64,000 nucleotides of DNA from Nonomuraea wenchangensis (GCF_900111685.1 NZ_FOHX01000002.1:1-64000), one strand, 5' to 3'; positions 40,975-49,207 are shown, counted from the first letter of the stretch. Numbers and translations: made by a program. The notes: a model not told the origin generated them from the sequence alone.

Positions 40975-41139
40975 TCACCCCAGGTCGGTCACTCCGCACA
41001 CCTCGCACCGGTAGAGCGTGCCCCTGCCGTCCTCGCCGAACTCGTTCCACCAGTGGGCGTTGCCGGCCAGGTTGGACGGGTCACCGGAGCAGAACATGCG
41101 GGATCCGGCAGGATCGGCGGGAGTGGCGGTCGAAGGCAT
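40975..41139 (-). CDS. Small hypothetical protein with CxxC
   Basis: A 54-residue frame starting at ATG 41139, seven bases after GGAG. It contains MFCSGDPSNLAGNAHWWNEF and ends GTLYRCEVCGVTDLG; the Cys-x-x-Cys plus one further Cys could bind a metal. No similar protein is recognised. The combination of a ribosome-binding site, Trp-rich core and a CxxC knuckle near the end makes it more than a random frame, but the evidence is modest. Confidence 0.5.
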   Translation of the reverse strand: MPSTATPADPAGSRMFCSGDPSNLAGNAHWWNEFGEDGRGTLYRCEVCGVTDLG

Positions 41140-41479
41140 GGTCGTCTCCAGGCAGAGGGGGTCGGGGCCGGAGGGCCGGCTCGATCGGATGTGTTGACCT
41201 CGTGTTTCTGCCCAAAGGAAGAGATCCGAAACCTTACGTGACTGGGAGAGACGCAGGTCACTCCGGCGAGTAAGCCGCACGGAAGGGCCGTCGGCACCGG
41301 CCCGTCACGCCCCGGCAATCGCCTCCACCCGCGAATAGAAGGCGTTTGATACCGATTCGTCACGGTATGGGACCACATGAGCAGGGGGAGATAGAGATCG
41401 CCCCGCTTGGGGCCTTCCTTCAGGGAGGCAAAACAGGCGGCCCCGGCAATCAACGGGACCGCCGGATCGGGGGAACCCA
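41140..41479. other. 340-bp intergenic region with operator-like and hairpin elements
   Basis: Between divergent small genes. ATACCG (41349-41354) and CGGTAT (41363-41368) form an inverted repeat with an 8-base centre. Closer to the WGxxGxxG gene, CCCCGCTTGGGG and GCCTTCCTTCAGGGAGGC are two short hairpins in the likely leader (about 41402-41432). No known riboswitch was recognised. Confidence 0.45.
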
Positions 41480-41758
41480 ATGCGCAAGACACTCACCGGA
41501 CTGGGACTGGCGTTCTTCCTGACGCTCGCCCCGGCCGCCGCGGCGACGGCCGAGACGCCGGTCGCGCCCGTGGCGCACAGTCAGGTAACTCCTGCGCCGC
41601 AGGACAACAACAGGCAGAGCAACGACGGCGGGGGCAATGCCGGTCTGTGGGGCCTGCTGGGCCTGCTCGGGCTTCTGGGCTTCGCCGGCATGCGGCGCCG
41701 TGAGCACCACGACGTCGGGACCGCCGAGAACGTCGGCGGTCGCAACATGCGGCGGTAG
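41480..41758 (+). CDS. WGxxGxxG-type small membrane protein
   Basis: A 92-residue protein with signal peptide MRKTLTGLGLAFFLTLAPAA, a short polar linker (QDNNRQSNDGGGN), then GLWGLLGLLGLLGFAGMRRRE: the WGxxGxxG motif starting a single hydrophobic helix followed by a basic patch. This layout is that of the WGxxGxxG-CTERM proteins, thought to be surface proteins processed or anchored by a dedicated membrane enzyme; none is seen here. The motif appears without a long mature domain, so function is unknown. GGGGGAA precedes the ATG. Confidence 0.75.
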   Translation: MRKTLTGLGLAFFLTLAPAAAATAETPVAPVAHSQVTPAPQDNNRQSNDGGGNAGLWGLLGLLGLLGFAGMRRREHHDVGTAENVGGRNMRR

Positions 41759-41915
41759 CACGCCGACGTTCTCACCCAGGGGCCCGCCGTACGCGACGGG
41801 CCCCACCCATGCGACCAGCCCAACCTTGACCGTGCCATTTGTCCGAATTGTGGTGCTTTGTTCCGATTGCGGGTACGTCCCTCGTGAATCAGACGAACAA
41901 ACGGGGGAAATCGTC

Positions 41916-42929
41916 GTGGCACTGCAAACAGAGATCCGGCAGCTGTTCGACTGCCACCTCGTGGGGTCGGACGGGCAGTCCATCGGCCAGGTAGGCCAGG
42001 TATACCTCAACGACCGCACCGGCGAGCCGGAGTGGGTCACCGTCCGGACGGGGATGTTCGGCATGAAGGAGACCTTCGTGCCCCTCGCCGGCTCCCACCG
42101 CAGCGGGGACGAGATCCGGGTCCCCTTCGACAAGGACAAGATCAAGGACGCACCGAACATCGACGTGGACGGCCACCTGACCATCGAGGAGGAAGCGCGG
42201 CTCTACCGGCACTACGGCCTCCAGCCGCCGGCCGTCCCGCAGCAGCGCAGCACGTCGCCCACCGGCGAGGCCCGCCCCGGCCCGGTCCCCGGCCCTGGCA
42301 CGCCCACCATGCCCGCCAGGCCCAGCACGCCTGCCACGCCCACGACCGGCACTACGACCGGCACGACGGGCGGCACGACGGGCGGCCGCGAGGACGTGAG
42401 CGACCTGGAGCGCCTGCGCCGCGAGCGCGAGACGGGCAAGACCACGGGCATGGAACCTCCCGGCGCCATGGGCCCCAAGACGGAGACGGGCCGCACCGGG
42501 GAGATGGGCCGGACAGGGGAGATGGCCGGCGACGTCGAAATGACCATGTCCGAGGAGCGGCTCCGCATCGGCAAGGAGACCGTGGAGAGCGGCCGGGTGC
42601 GGCTGCGCAAGTACGTCGAGACCGAGAACGTGCAGGAGACCGTCCCGCTCATGCACGAGGAGGTGGTGATCGAGCGCGAGCCGATCCGCGAGGGCGAGGC
42701 GCCCGCGGGCTCGTACGAGATCGGCGAGGACGAGCAGAGCATCACCCTGCACGAGGAGCGCGCGGTCATCGGCAAGGAGACCCGGCCCGTGGAGCGCATC
42801 CACGCGCACAAGCAGTCCGTCGAGCAGGAGAAGACGGTGGGCGGGCAGGTCCGCAAGGAGCACGTGGAGATCGACGAGGAGGACACGACCCCCGACGCCA
42901 AGCGGGGCGACCGCCCTCCGCCGCTGTAG
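41916..42929 (+). CDS. PRC-barrel and DUF2382 stress protein
   Basis: A 337-residue protein. Residues 5-80 form a PRC barrel (LFDCHLVGSDGQSIGQVGQV and RSGDEIRVPFDKDKIKDAP); a Pro/Thr/Gly linker with repeats (TTGTTTGTTGGTTGG, RTGEMGRTGEM) spans about 110-205; the C-terminal DUF2382 domain follows (SEERLRIGKETVESGRVRLR, then VERIHAHKQSVEQEKTVG). DUF2382/YsnF proteins are general-stress proteins in other bacteria. GTG 41916 is seven bases after GGGGGAAA. A GGGTAC (41871-41876) might be a stress-sigma -10 but the -35 is weak. Confidence 0.85.
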   Translation: MALQTEIRQLFDCHLVGSDGQSIGQVGQVYLNDRTGEPEWVTVRTGMFGMKETFVPLAGSHRSGDEIRVPFDKDKIKDAPNIDVDGHLTIEEEARLYRHYGLQPPAVPQQRSTSPTGEARPGPVPGPGTPTMPARPSTPATPTTGTTTGTTGGTTGGREDVSDLERLRRERETGKTTGMEPPGAMGPKTETGRTGEMGRTGEMAGDVEMTMSEERLRIGKETVESGRVRLRKYVETENVQETVPLMHEEVVIEREPIREGEAPAGSYEIGEDEQSITLHEERAVIGKETRPVERIHAHKQSVEQEKTVGGQVRKEHVEIDEEDTTPDAKRGDRPPPL

Positions 42930-43015
42930 GCGCTCACCCGCTCGCCCGGCGGCAGCGGGCCTCGCACGGGAAGCGGGGCCCGCTCGTCGTACGCCGGCCG
43001 GGCACGAGGAGAGCG

Positions 43016-44287
43016 TCAGGCGACCTCGATCACCGGCGTCTGCGGGAAGAGGTCGTCGAACACCGCCGCCCGGTCGAAGCGCAGCGCGCGGGCACGGGCC
43101 CGCATCTCCAGGTCGTGCCGCTCGGCGGCGGACAGCTCCAGCACCACCCGGTCGAGCGCCGCCACCAGGCTCGGGACGTCGCCGGGCCGGACGATGACGG
43201 CGGTGTCGCCGACCGCCTCCGGAGCGCCGCCCGTCGTGGTGGTGATGATCGGCCCGCCGCCCGCCAGCATCTTCTCGGCCAGGGCGATGCCGAAAGTCTC
43301 GACGAAGTCCGGCTCGGGCTTGGTGGGCAGCGCGTAGGCCGCGCACCCGTGCATGAGCAGCGCCTTCTCCCGGTCGTCCACGTCGTCCAGGAAGACCACC
43401 CGATCGTCGGCCGCGGCCAGCGCCCTGACCTCCGCCAGCGCCGGGCCCGTGCCCGCGACGACCAGCTTCACCCGCGAGCGGCAGCGCGTCCGCGCGAAGG
43501 CCGACACCAGCTCGTAGATGCCCTTGGCGCGGGTCACCCGCGACAGGAACAGCACGTAGCCGTCACGGTCCAGCCCGCGGCGGGCGAGCGCGGCGTCCAC
43601 CTCCTCCTCGTCGAGGCCGAGGAAGGCCGAGGAGTCGATCGGCGGGTAGCTGACGGTCACCCGCCGCCGGCACTGCTCGGCGAACCCGGTGCCGCAGCGC
43701 GCGTCCACCTGCTCGGCCGAGGCGATGATCTCGTCCCTGGTGTAGTCGGAGACCGCCACGACCTCGTCGTTGGCGAGGAACGTGGTGAACAGCACGGTCG
43801 CCGCGCCGAACCGGCCCTCGCGCAGGCACGAGCGGATCACGTTCGTCACGTCGGAGCCGACCGCCTTGGCGACCGTGTGGACGTCGGGCGCGTAACCGGC
43901 CGCGCGGGCCGCCGCGACCGCGTCCACGACGACCGAGGTGTGCGGCGCGAGGTACATCGACAGGCAGACCGTCGGCACCGGCTCGGCCAGCAGCTCGACC
44001 AGCCGCCCGGTGAGCCCGGCCTGATGGCGTCCGTCGGGCACCCGGTAGTCGCCCACCGGCTCCGGCCGCTCCACGGTGATGCCGGGACTGTACGGCAGCA
44101 GCCGGTCCAGCGGCTTGAGCGGCAGCCCTGCCGCCCGCAACGCGGGGATCGGCCACGTCAGCAGCCGCACGTCGGTGAACCCGCGGGTCAGTGCCACCTC
44201 GGCGAGATTGCGTGCTTCGCCCGAGTGACCGCAGATGACCGGATCGGCCCTGACCACGATGACGAGACGGCGATGTGGGGGGTTCAT
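43016..44287 (-). CDS. GT4-family glycosyltransferase
   Basis: A 423-residue GT-B enzyme. The acceptor half starts with RLVIVVRADPVICGHSGEAR; the donor half contains YVLFLSRVTRAKGIYELVSA, VVAGTGPALAEVRALA and the GT4 EX7E motif in FVETFGIALAEKMLAGGGPI. It is retaining and uses a nucleotide sugar. ATG 44287 has GGAGG seven bases upstream. It lies 11 bp after a GH92 mannosidase gene in the same direction, so they form an operon that builds and trims a mannose-containing glycan, or a glycogen- or trehalose-like compound; inference. Confidence 0.87.
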   Translation of the reverse strand: MNPPHRRLVIVVRADPVICGHSGEARNLAEVALTRGFTDVRLLTWPIPALRAAGLPLKPLDRLLPYSPGITVERPEPVGDYRVPDGRHQAGLTGRLVELLAEPVPTVCLSMYLAPHTSVVVDAVAAARAAGYAPDVHTVAKAVGSDVTNVIRSCLREGRFGAATVLFTTFLANDEVVAVSDYTRDEIIASAEQVDARCGTGFAEQCRRRVTVSYPPIDSSAFLGLDEEEVDAALARRGLDRDGYVLFLSRVTRAKGIYELVSAFARTRCRSRVKLVVAGTGPALAEVRALAAADDRVVFLDDVDDREKALLMHGCAAYALPTKPEPDFVETFGIALAEKMLAGGGPIITTTTGGAPEAVGDTAVIVRPGDVPSLVAALDRVVLELSAAERHDLEMRARARALRFDRAAVFDDLFPQTPVIEVA

Positions 44288-44298
44288 CGCGCTACCTC

Positions 44299-46533
44299 CT
44301 ATGTCACGGGTGGATCGGAAAGAGACGGAGGCCGGAGCTCCCGGCCCCACGCCGACGGCTCCGGTCCGAGCCGGAGGTGGAGGACGCCGCCGCGGTGCAC
44401 GGTGACGGCGTCCAGATGCGTCGCGTGCAGGGGCTTGCCGTCGAGCGTCGCCGACTGCACGTACTGCGGGGGCGGGTGGCCCTCCGGGCCGTCCACGCCG
44501 ATCGGGGTCTCGCGATGGCCGCTCGTCTCGACGACGAACTCGCCGTCGCCCGTGCGGAGCACGGCCCGCTCGAAGGCGGGCGCGTTGACCAGGAACAGGC
44601 TCTGCCCGGCGACCGGGAACAGGCCCAGCGACGCCCACACGTACCAGGAGCTCAGGCCCCCGGAGTCGTCGTTGCCCGGCAGTCCGCCGGGCCCGGTGCC
44701 GAACTGCCAGGTCAGCGCCGCGTGCACCACCTCGGCCGTACGGTCGGGGCGGCCCGCGTAGTGGTAGGCCCAGGGCGCCTCCATGTCGGGCTCGTTGTTC
44801 AGGCCCTCGAACCGGTTGAGCGCGTATCCCGCCGCCATCTCCGCCTGGTCCGGGCGCCGGCCCGGCTGCCGCACCGGCCGCGCCCCGAAGCCGAAGAAGC
44901 GGTCGAGCTTGTCGATGAACTCCTTGTCGCCGCCGGCCAGGGCGATCCTGGCGGCCATGTCGTGCAGCAGGCGGAAGGAATAGTTCCACTTGCCGCCCTC
45001 GTAGAACTCCGAGTCGCGCAGCAGGCCCGTCTCGGGGTCGAAGGCGTTGGTCCACTGGTGGCTGCGCCGCTCCAGGTCCTCGGCCAGCCGGCGGTCGTTG
45101 AGCGCGCGGGCGACCTTGGCGGTGCAGTGGTGGGCGTAGGCCAGGTCGAGGGTGTGCGTGATGGGGTGCACCACGCCGTGCTCGAAGAAGTCCTCGCCGT
45201 ACATGCGGCGCAGGTCGCCCACCATGTGCACGAGCGCCCAGTTCCAGTCGAGCGCGGTACGGCCGAGCGCGTGGGCGTCGGCCAGCGCCGTGTGGACGAG
45301 CGCGCTCGCCTGCCGGAAGAACCGGTCGGCGCCGCGGGCCATGCGGTAGCCGATCGGGAAGTTGCCCTCCTCCTCGCAGACCCGGATCAGCGACTCCAGC
45401 AGGTCGTTCGCCCGCTCGGGGACGATGGCGGACAGCAGCGGGAGCTGGGTCTTGTAGATGTCCCACATGGTGCACACGTCGAACGCGAACGGCCCCGGGG
45501 TCGGCCAGAACGGGCTCTCGTCGTCGCCGAAGCACGGCTTGATCAGCGCGTGGTAGAGCGAGGTGGCGAAGACCGTACGGCGGGCGGGCGTGCCGCCCTC
45601 GACCTGGACGCGGCCGAGGTGGTCGCCCCAGCGGGCGCGGGTGCGCAGGCGCACCGTGTCGAAGGCGGAGCTCGCCTGGCCGCACTCGCGTTCGAGGTTG
45701 TGGCGGGCCTGCTCGCAGCCGCGCAGCGAGAACCCGAGCCGCACCTCGACCGTCTGCCCCGCCCTCGCCGGGCCCATGAAGAGCATGCCGAACGGGCGCA
45801 GCGTGGTCTGCCGGATGCTGTCGAAGTCGAGGCGGGTGCCGCCGTGGATGAGGCGGCGGTCGTACCAGAGCATCTGCCGCCAGCCGGGGCTGTCCACCTC
45901 CAGGTAGACCGACAGCGGGACGCCCTCCATCACCACCGTGCCCTGCGCCCTGCCGTGCCCCATGCTCTCGGCCTGCGCCCGGACCGGCACCGTACGGCCG
46001 AGGTCGATGCCGAGGCCGCCGCAGGACAGGTCGATCACCACCCGGGCGCTGGAGTGCTCGGGGAAGGTGTAGCGGTGCACGGCGACCTTGGTGCCCACGG
46101 TCAGCTCGCAGCGGATGCCGGTGTCGAGGGTGGCGGCGTAGTAGCCCGCCTCGGCCACCTCGTCGTGCAGCGGCCAGGACTCGTTGAGGTCGTCCAGCGG
46201 CTGCACCATCGGGGTGACCCGGACATAGTTGTAGTACTTGCGGATCGCGCCGGTGCCGGACTGCTGGAAGTGGGTGAACCCGGACGCCTGCAGCCGCTCG
46301 AACATCTCCTCGGGCACGCCCTCGGTGTTCTTGGCGTAGCGGCCGTAGCCCGTGGGGTAGGCGCCGGAGTAGGCGCAGGCGGAAACCATGCCGAGCGGCG
46401 AGGTCGCACCCGGGTGCGTGTTGCCGACCTGCGGTTTCGGCCACCACCAAGTGGCGGCGAGACCGTGTGCCTGAGGCAGGTCGGTGGCCGCTGTGCCGAT
46501 GAAGGGGTCTATGTTCGCGAGGATGGCGGCAAT
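44299..46533 (-). CDS. GH92-family alpha-mannosidase-like protein, probable ATT start
   Basis: About 744 residues with GH92 marks: IDPFIGT near residue 10, GNTHPGATSPLGMVSACAYS, CTMWDIYKTQLPLL, LNNEPDMEAPWAYHY and PGNDDSGGLSSWYVW, including the calcium- and acid-residue region. Members are exo-alpha-mannosidases, usually 1,2-specific. No ATG, GTG or TTG lies at a sensible place. ATT 46533 is preceded by AGGGAG at exactly seven bases and gives a complete domain; GTG 46605 is the nearest alternative, lacks a ribosome-binding site and lies upstream of the likely -10 TATAAG (46577-46582). No signal peptide, unusual for the family, so it may act in the cytoplasm with the adjoining GT4 enzyme. Confidence 0.8.
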   Translation of the reverse strand: MAAILANIDPFIGTAATDLPQAHGLAATWWWPKPQVGNTHPGATSPLGMVSACAYSGAYPTGYGRYAKNTEGVPEEMFERLQASGFTHFQQSGTGAIRKYYNYVRVTPMVQPLDDLNESWPLHDEVAEAGYYAATLDTGIRCELTVGTKVAVHRYTFPEHSSARVVIDLSCGGLGIDLGRTVPVRAQAESMGHGRAQGTVVMEGVPLSVYLEVDSPGWRQMLWYDRRLIHGGTRLDFDSIRQTTLRPFGMLFMGPARAGQTVEVRLGFSLRGCEQARHNLERECGQASSAFDTVRLRTRARWGDHLGRVQVEGGTPARRTVFATSLYHALIKPCFGDDESPFWPTPGPFAFDVCTMWDIYKTQLPLLSAIVPERANDLLESLIRVCEEEGNFPIGYRMARGADRFFRQASALVHTALADAHALGRTALDWNWALVHMVGDLRRMYGEDFFEHGVVHPITHTLDLAYAHHCTAKVARALNDRRLAEDLERRSHQWTNAFDPETGLLRDSEFYEGGKWNYSFRLLHDMAARIALAGGDKEFIDKLDRFFGFGARPVRQPGRRPDQAEMAAGYALNRFEGLNNEPDMEAPWAYHYAGRPDRTAEVVHAALTWQFGTGPGGLPGNDDSGGLSSWYVWASLGLFPVAGQSLFLVNAPAFERAVLRTGDGEFVVETSGHRETPIGVDGPEGHPPPQYVQSATLDGKPLHATHLDAVTVHRGGVLHLRLGPEPSAWGRELRPPSLSDPPVT

Positions 46534-46556
46534 GTACCCGCTCCCTGTGCGCTTAA

Positions 46557-46584
46557 GGTTTCGCCCAGGTGAAATCCTTATAGT
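46557..46584 (+). promoter_or_regulatory. Promoter of the truncated kinase gene
   Basis: TATAGT at 46579-46584 with GGTTTC 16 bases upstream. The start ATG 46621 is 37 bp on, with GGGGGAG at 46606-46612. On the other strand TATAAG (46577-46582) may serve the GH92 gene, so the two -10 boxes overlap and transcription may be mutually exclusive. Confidence 0.45.
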
Positions 46585-46620
46585 TTGATCTCCATCGCAC
46601 GGCACAGGGGGAGCAAGCTG

Positions 46621-47316
46621 ATGGGGCAGGACGGGTCGGAGTCGTCCCTGGGAAGCCGTTACACGCTGCTCGACGAGATCGGCGCCGGGGGCATGGGCAC
46701 GGCCTGGCGGGCGCGCGAGCGCGACACCGGCGACATCGTGGCGGTGAAGCTGCTGCGCGACGGGCTCGCCGGCGATCCCGACCTGGTGCTGCGCTTCGTC
46801 CAGGAACGCAACGTCATGCGCGCCCTGCGCCACCCCGGCATCGTCGCCGTGCGCGACTTCGTCGTCGAGGGCGACCGGCTCGCCCTGGTCATGGACCTCG
46901 TCGAGGGCGGCGACCTGCGCGGCCTGCTCCGGCGGCGCGGCACCCTGCCGCCAGGTGAGGCGGCCCGGCTGCTGGCCCAGGTCGCCGCCGCCCTGGCCGC
47001 CGCGCACGCCGCCGGGGTCGCCCACCGCGACGTCAAACCGGGGAACGTGCTCATCGAGGCGGGCACCGGGCCCGCCCGGCGTCCCTCGACCGACCCGCCC
47101 ACCAAGGCCGTGCGCACCCCTCGCCCGGTCCACTCGCCGTCCGTGACCGAGGAGCCCGTGGAGGACGCCGAGACGCCTCGCCCGCCCGCGACGTCCCCCG
47201 GGTGGCAGTGCCGCTCCTGGGGCCGGGCGGCGGACGGCGTCGAGATGTCGCCGTGCGTGGCCCTGGTCGACGGCGTCTTCGGCGGCGGCCTGGAGAGCCC
47301 TTGGGTGCTCCGGTAG
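46621..47316 (+). CDS. Truncated Ser/Thr protein kinase
   Basis: A 231-residue protein. Residues 10-150 are a PknB-like N-lobe and start of the C-lobe: GAGGMGTAWRA, Lys in IVAVKLLRDG, catalytic loop AHRDVKPGNVLIE. The chain then jumps to a Pro/Thr linker; there is no DFG, activation loop, APE or rest of the C-lobe, nor a membrane helix. The end (WQCRSWGRAADGVEMSPCVALVDGVFGG) looks like the start of the small extracytoplasmic Cys-paired domain usual after the helix in such kinases. An internal in-frame deletion of about 200 residues would explain this. It is probably not an active kinase but keeps ATG, ribosome site and promoter. Confidence 0.75.
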   Translation: MGQDGSESSLGSRYTLLDEIGAGGMGTAWRARERDTGDIVAVKLLRDGLAGDPDLVLRFVQERNVMRALRHPGIVAVRDFVVEGDRLALVMDLVEGGDLRGLLRRRGTLPPGEAARLLAQVAAALAAAHAAGVAHRDVKPGNVLIEAGTGPARRPSTDPPTKAVRTPRPVHSPSVTEEPVEDAETPRPPATSPGWQCRSWGRAADGVEMSPCVALVDGVFGGGLESPWVLR

Positions 47317-47360
47317 GAGGCGGCCGGCAGCCCGCTTTGCCCTGCGTTGGGGCGGTTTTG

Positions 47361-47384
47361 GTTTGTTGTTGACGCTCTGGGTAG
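47361..47384 (+). promoter_or_regulatory. Stress-sigma-like promoter of the envelope cassette
   Basis: GTTT, 14 bases, GGGTAG: a close match to the GNNT-N14-16-GGGTA SigB-type pattern. It lies 36 bp before ATG 47420, which has its own GAGGAGG. It is the best stress-sigma candidate in the window. Confidence 0.55.
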
Positions 47385-47419
47385 CCGCAGGCGACATCAT
47401 TCGCACGAGGAGGCATCCC

Positions 47420-48172
47420 ATGAGCGAGTATCCGACGGGGACCGGGCGACCGGCCTCTCCACAGGAAGGAACGCTCCAACAGGGCAAGGACGCCGCCCGC
47501 GAGGTGGCGGGCACCGCCGTGGAACGTACGGCGCAGGTCGCCGACGAGGCCAGGCACCAGGCCCGCCGCGCCGTCAACGAGCTGCGGAACCGGGTGCGCG
47601 AGCAGTCCGACCACCAGAGCCAGCGGGCCGCCCAGAGCCTGCGGCAGTGGTCCGAGGACCTGTCGTCCCTCCAGGAGCACGCCAAGCCCGACTCCCCGGT
47701 CAACGGCGTCGTGCGCCAGATCGCCGGCCAGGGCCACCGGGCCGCCGACTATCTGGACCGCAACGGCCTGACCGGCGTGGTCAACGACGTGCAGAGCTTC
47801 GCCCGCCGCCGCCCCGGCACGTTCCTCGCGGGGGCGCTGGCCGCGGGCTTCCTGGTGGGCCGGATCATGAAGGCCGCGAACGACAGCCCGGAGCCGACGT
47901 CCGGTCCCGAGCAGCGGACCCCGCTGTCCTCCGCCGACACCGTGCCGAGCGCCCCCGCGCCCGTCATCCCGCCGGAGCCGGTCGGAGACGCGTTCTCCTC
48001 CCGCGACTCCCGCGACTCCCGCGACTCCCGCGACTCCCGCGAGGAGACCAGGCCCGTGGTCCCGCCCGCGTACGAGGAGCCCGGACCGGCGGTGCCCGGC
48101 CCCGAGCAGCCGAGGCAGGTGCCACCGCGCGTCACTCCCCCCACCTACGGCACCGGGAGTGACCTGCCATGA
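47420..48172 (+). CDS. Hydrophilic envelope/stress-associated protein with DUF3618-like neighbours
   Basis: A 250-residue protein. The first 110 residues are amphipathic helices (ARHQARRAVNELRNRV-type), followed by a hydrophobic stretch FLAGALAAGFLVGRIM near residue 140 and a Pro-rich disordered tail with (RDS)4 near 195. Proteins of this type precede a holin-family protein and a DUF3618 protein in many actinomycetes. Its stop overlaps the next ATG (ATGA). Function unknown; a membrane- or cell-surface stress role is inferred from the SigB-like promoter and neighbours. Confidence 0.7.
   Translation: MSEYPTGTGRPASPQEGTLQQGKDAAREVAGTAVERTAQVADEARHQARRAVNELRNRVREQSDHQSQRAAQSLRQWSEDLSSLQEHAKPDSPVNGVVRQIAGQGHRAADYLDRNGLTGVVNDVQSFARRRPGTFLAGALAAGFLVGRIMKAANDSPEPTSGPEQRTPLSSADTVPSAPAPVIPPEPVGDAFSSRDSRDSRDSRDSREETRPVVPPAYEEPGPAVPGPEQPRQVPPRVTPPTYGTGSDLP
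48002..48037. repeat. 9-bp tandem repeat, four copies
   Basis: CGCGACTCC repeated exactly four times at 48002-48037, encoding the Arg-Asp-Ser repeat in the protein tail. Being a multiple of three, copy number can vary without loss of frame. Confidence 0.9.
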
Positions 48173-48561
48173 CCGTGCAACCCGAGGAACCGACGATCGG
48201 CCAACTGGTCGGCGAGATCGGCGAGGACATCTCCAAACTGTTCCGCCAGGAGGTGGCGCTGGCCAAGGCGGAGATCCGCCAGGAGGCCACCAAGGCGGGC
48301 AAGGCCGCCGGGCTGCTCGGCGGCGCCGGGTTCGCCGCCTCCATGACGGCGCTGCTGCTGACCCTGGCCGTCATGTTCGGCCTGGGCAACGTCATGGACC
48401 TGGGCTGGGCGGCGTTCATCGTCGCGGTGATCTGGGCGATCGCCGCCGGCGTGCTCTACACGACCGGACGCACCCGGATGCGCGAGGTCGAACCCAAGCC
48501 CGAGCAGACCATCGAGACGCTCAAGGAGGACGCGCAATGGGCACGCGACCTGAGGAAATGA
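48169..48561 (+). CDS. Phage holin-family (DUF1469-like) membrane protein
   Basis: A 130-residue protein: an amphipathic N-terminal helix (LFRQEVALAKAEIRQEATKA), then two membrane helices around residues 48-70 and 80-98, and a charged tail. This is the actinobacterial Actino_Holin_3_6 pattern; despite the name these are chromosomal envelope proteins, not phage lysis proteins. It overlaps the upstream stop by ATGA and the downstream DUF3618 gene by 25 bp, so the three are one translational unit. Confidence 0.85.
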   Translation: MTVQPEEPTIGQLVGEIGEDISKLFRQEVALAKAEIRQEATKAGKAAGLLGGAGFAASMTALLLTLAVMFGLGNVMDLGWAAFIVAVIWAIAAGVLYTTGRTRMREVEPKPEQTIETLKEDAQWARDLRK

Positions 48562-49181
48562 GAAGCGAGATCGCGGCCACGCGCGCCGAGCTCGCCGCCG
48601 ACGTCGACCGGCTGGCCGACCGGACGAGCCCGTCCCGCATCGCGCGGCGGCGGACCGAAGGGGTGCGGCGGGCGGCGCGTACGTTCCGTGAGCGGGTCAT
48701 GGGCACGCCGGCCCACGCCGCCGACCGGGCGCACCAGGGCGCGGACACCGTGGCCCACGGCGCCCACCAGGCCGCGCAGACGGTCAGGGAGGGCTCGCAG
48801 CAGGCGGCCGAAAGCGTACGGCACGGCGCCCACCAGGCCGCCGAGGCGGTACGGGCCGCGCCGGAGCAGGCGAGGCGCGGCACGCAGGGCAACCCGCTGG
48901 CCGCCGGGCTGATCGCGTTCGGCGCGGGGCTGCTGGCCGCCGCGCTCATCCCGCGTACGCAGGCCGAGGAGCAGGCCGTCGGGCAGCTCCGCGAGCAGGT
49001 CGGCGACGTGCTGGAGCCGGTCAGGGAGGCCGGGATGGAGAGCGTGCGGCAGCTCGGCCAGGAGGCCAGGGAGGTCGCCGGCCAGGCCGCGCACCAGGTG
49101 CGGGAGACCGCCGCCGAGGCGGCCGGCGACACCGCGCAGCACGCCCGCGAGCAGGCCCGCCAGGTCACCGACCACCGCTGA
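48537..49181 (+). CDS. DUF3618-domain protein
   Basis: A 214-residue protein. The N-terminus EEMRSEIAATRAELAADVDR with LADRTSPSRIARRR is DUF3618; an Ala/His-rich amphipathic repeat (HGAHQAAQTVREGSQQAAES) follows, one hydrophobic helix LIAFGAGLLAAALIP near residue 125, and a late-embryogenesis-like helical tail with 11-residue periodicity. Similar to stress-associated desiccation helices. ATG 48537 has AAGGAGGA six bases before. Third gene of the cassette; a strong terminator follows. Confidence 0.8.
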   Translation: MGTRPEEMRSEIAATRAELAADVDRLADRTSPSRIARRRTEGVRRAARTFRERVMGTPAHAADRAHQGADTVAHGAHQAAQTVREGSQQAAESVRHGAHQAAEAVRAAPEQARRGTQGNPLAAGLIAFGAGLLAAALIPRTQAEEQAVGQLREQVGDVLEPVREAGMESVRQLGQEAREVAGQAAHQVRETAAEAAGDTAQHAREQARQVTDHR

Positions 49182-49207
49182 GGGCGCACCCCGGGCCCGA
49201 ACGGAAG

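Noticed and set aside
41140..41479. Cyclic-di-nucleotide riboswitch in the leader of the WGxxGxxG gene
   Set aside because: Short hairpins are present but I could not match the conserved core of any known riboswitch.
41889..43346. Long minus-strand frame antisense to the DUF2382 gene
   Set aside because: High His/Leu/Arg composition and no recognisable domain; the plus-strand PRC-barrel and DUF2382 domains are clear.
43016..46450. Open frame over both GT4 and GH92 genes
   Set aside because: The GT4 protein begins at ATG 44287 with a good ribosome-binding site and the GH92 protein sits in another frame, so this is not a fusion.
48002..48037. CRISPR-like short repeats
   Set aside because: Units are 9 bp, contiguous without spacers, and encode Arg-Asp-Ser in frame within a protein.
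48169..48561. Prophage remnant because of the holin-family name
   Set aside because: This holin family is common on actinomycete chromosomes and no other phage genes are present.
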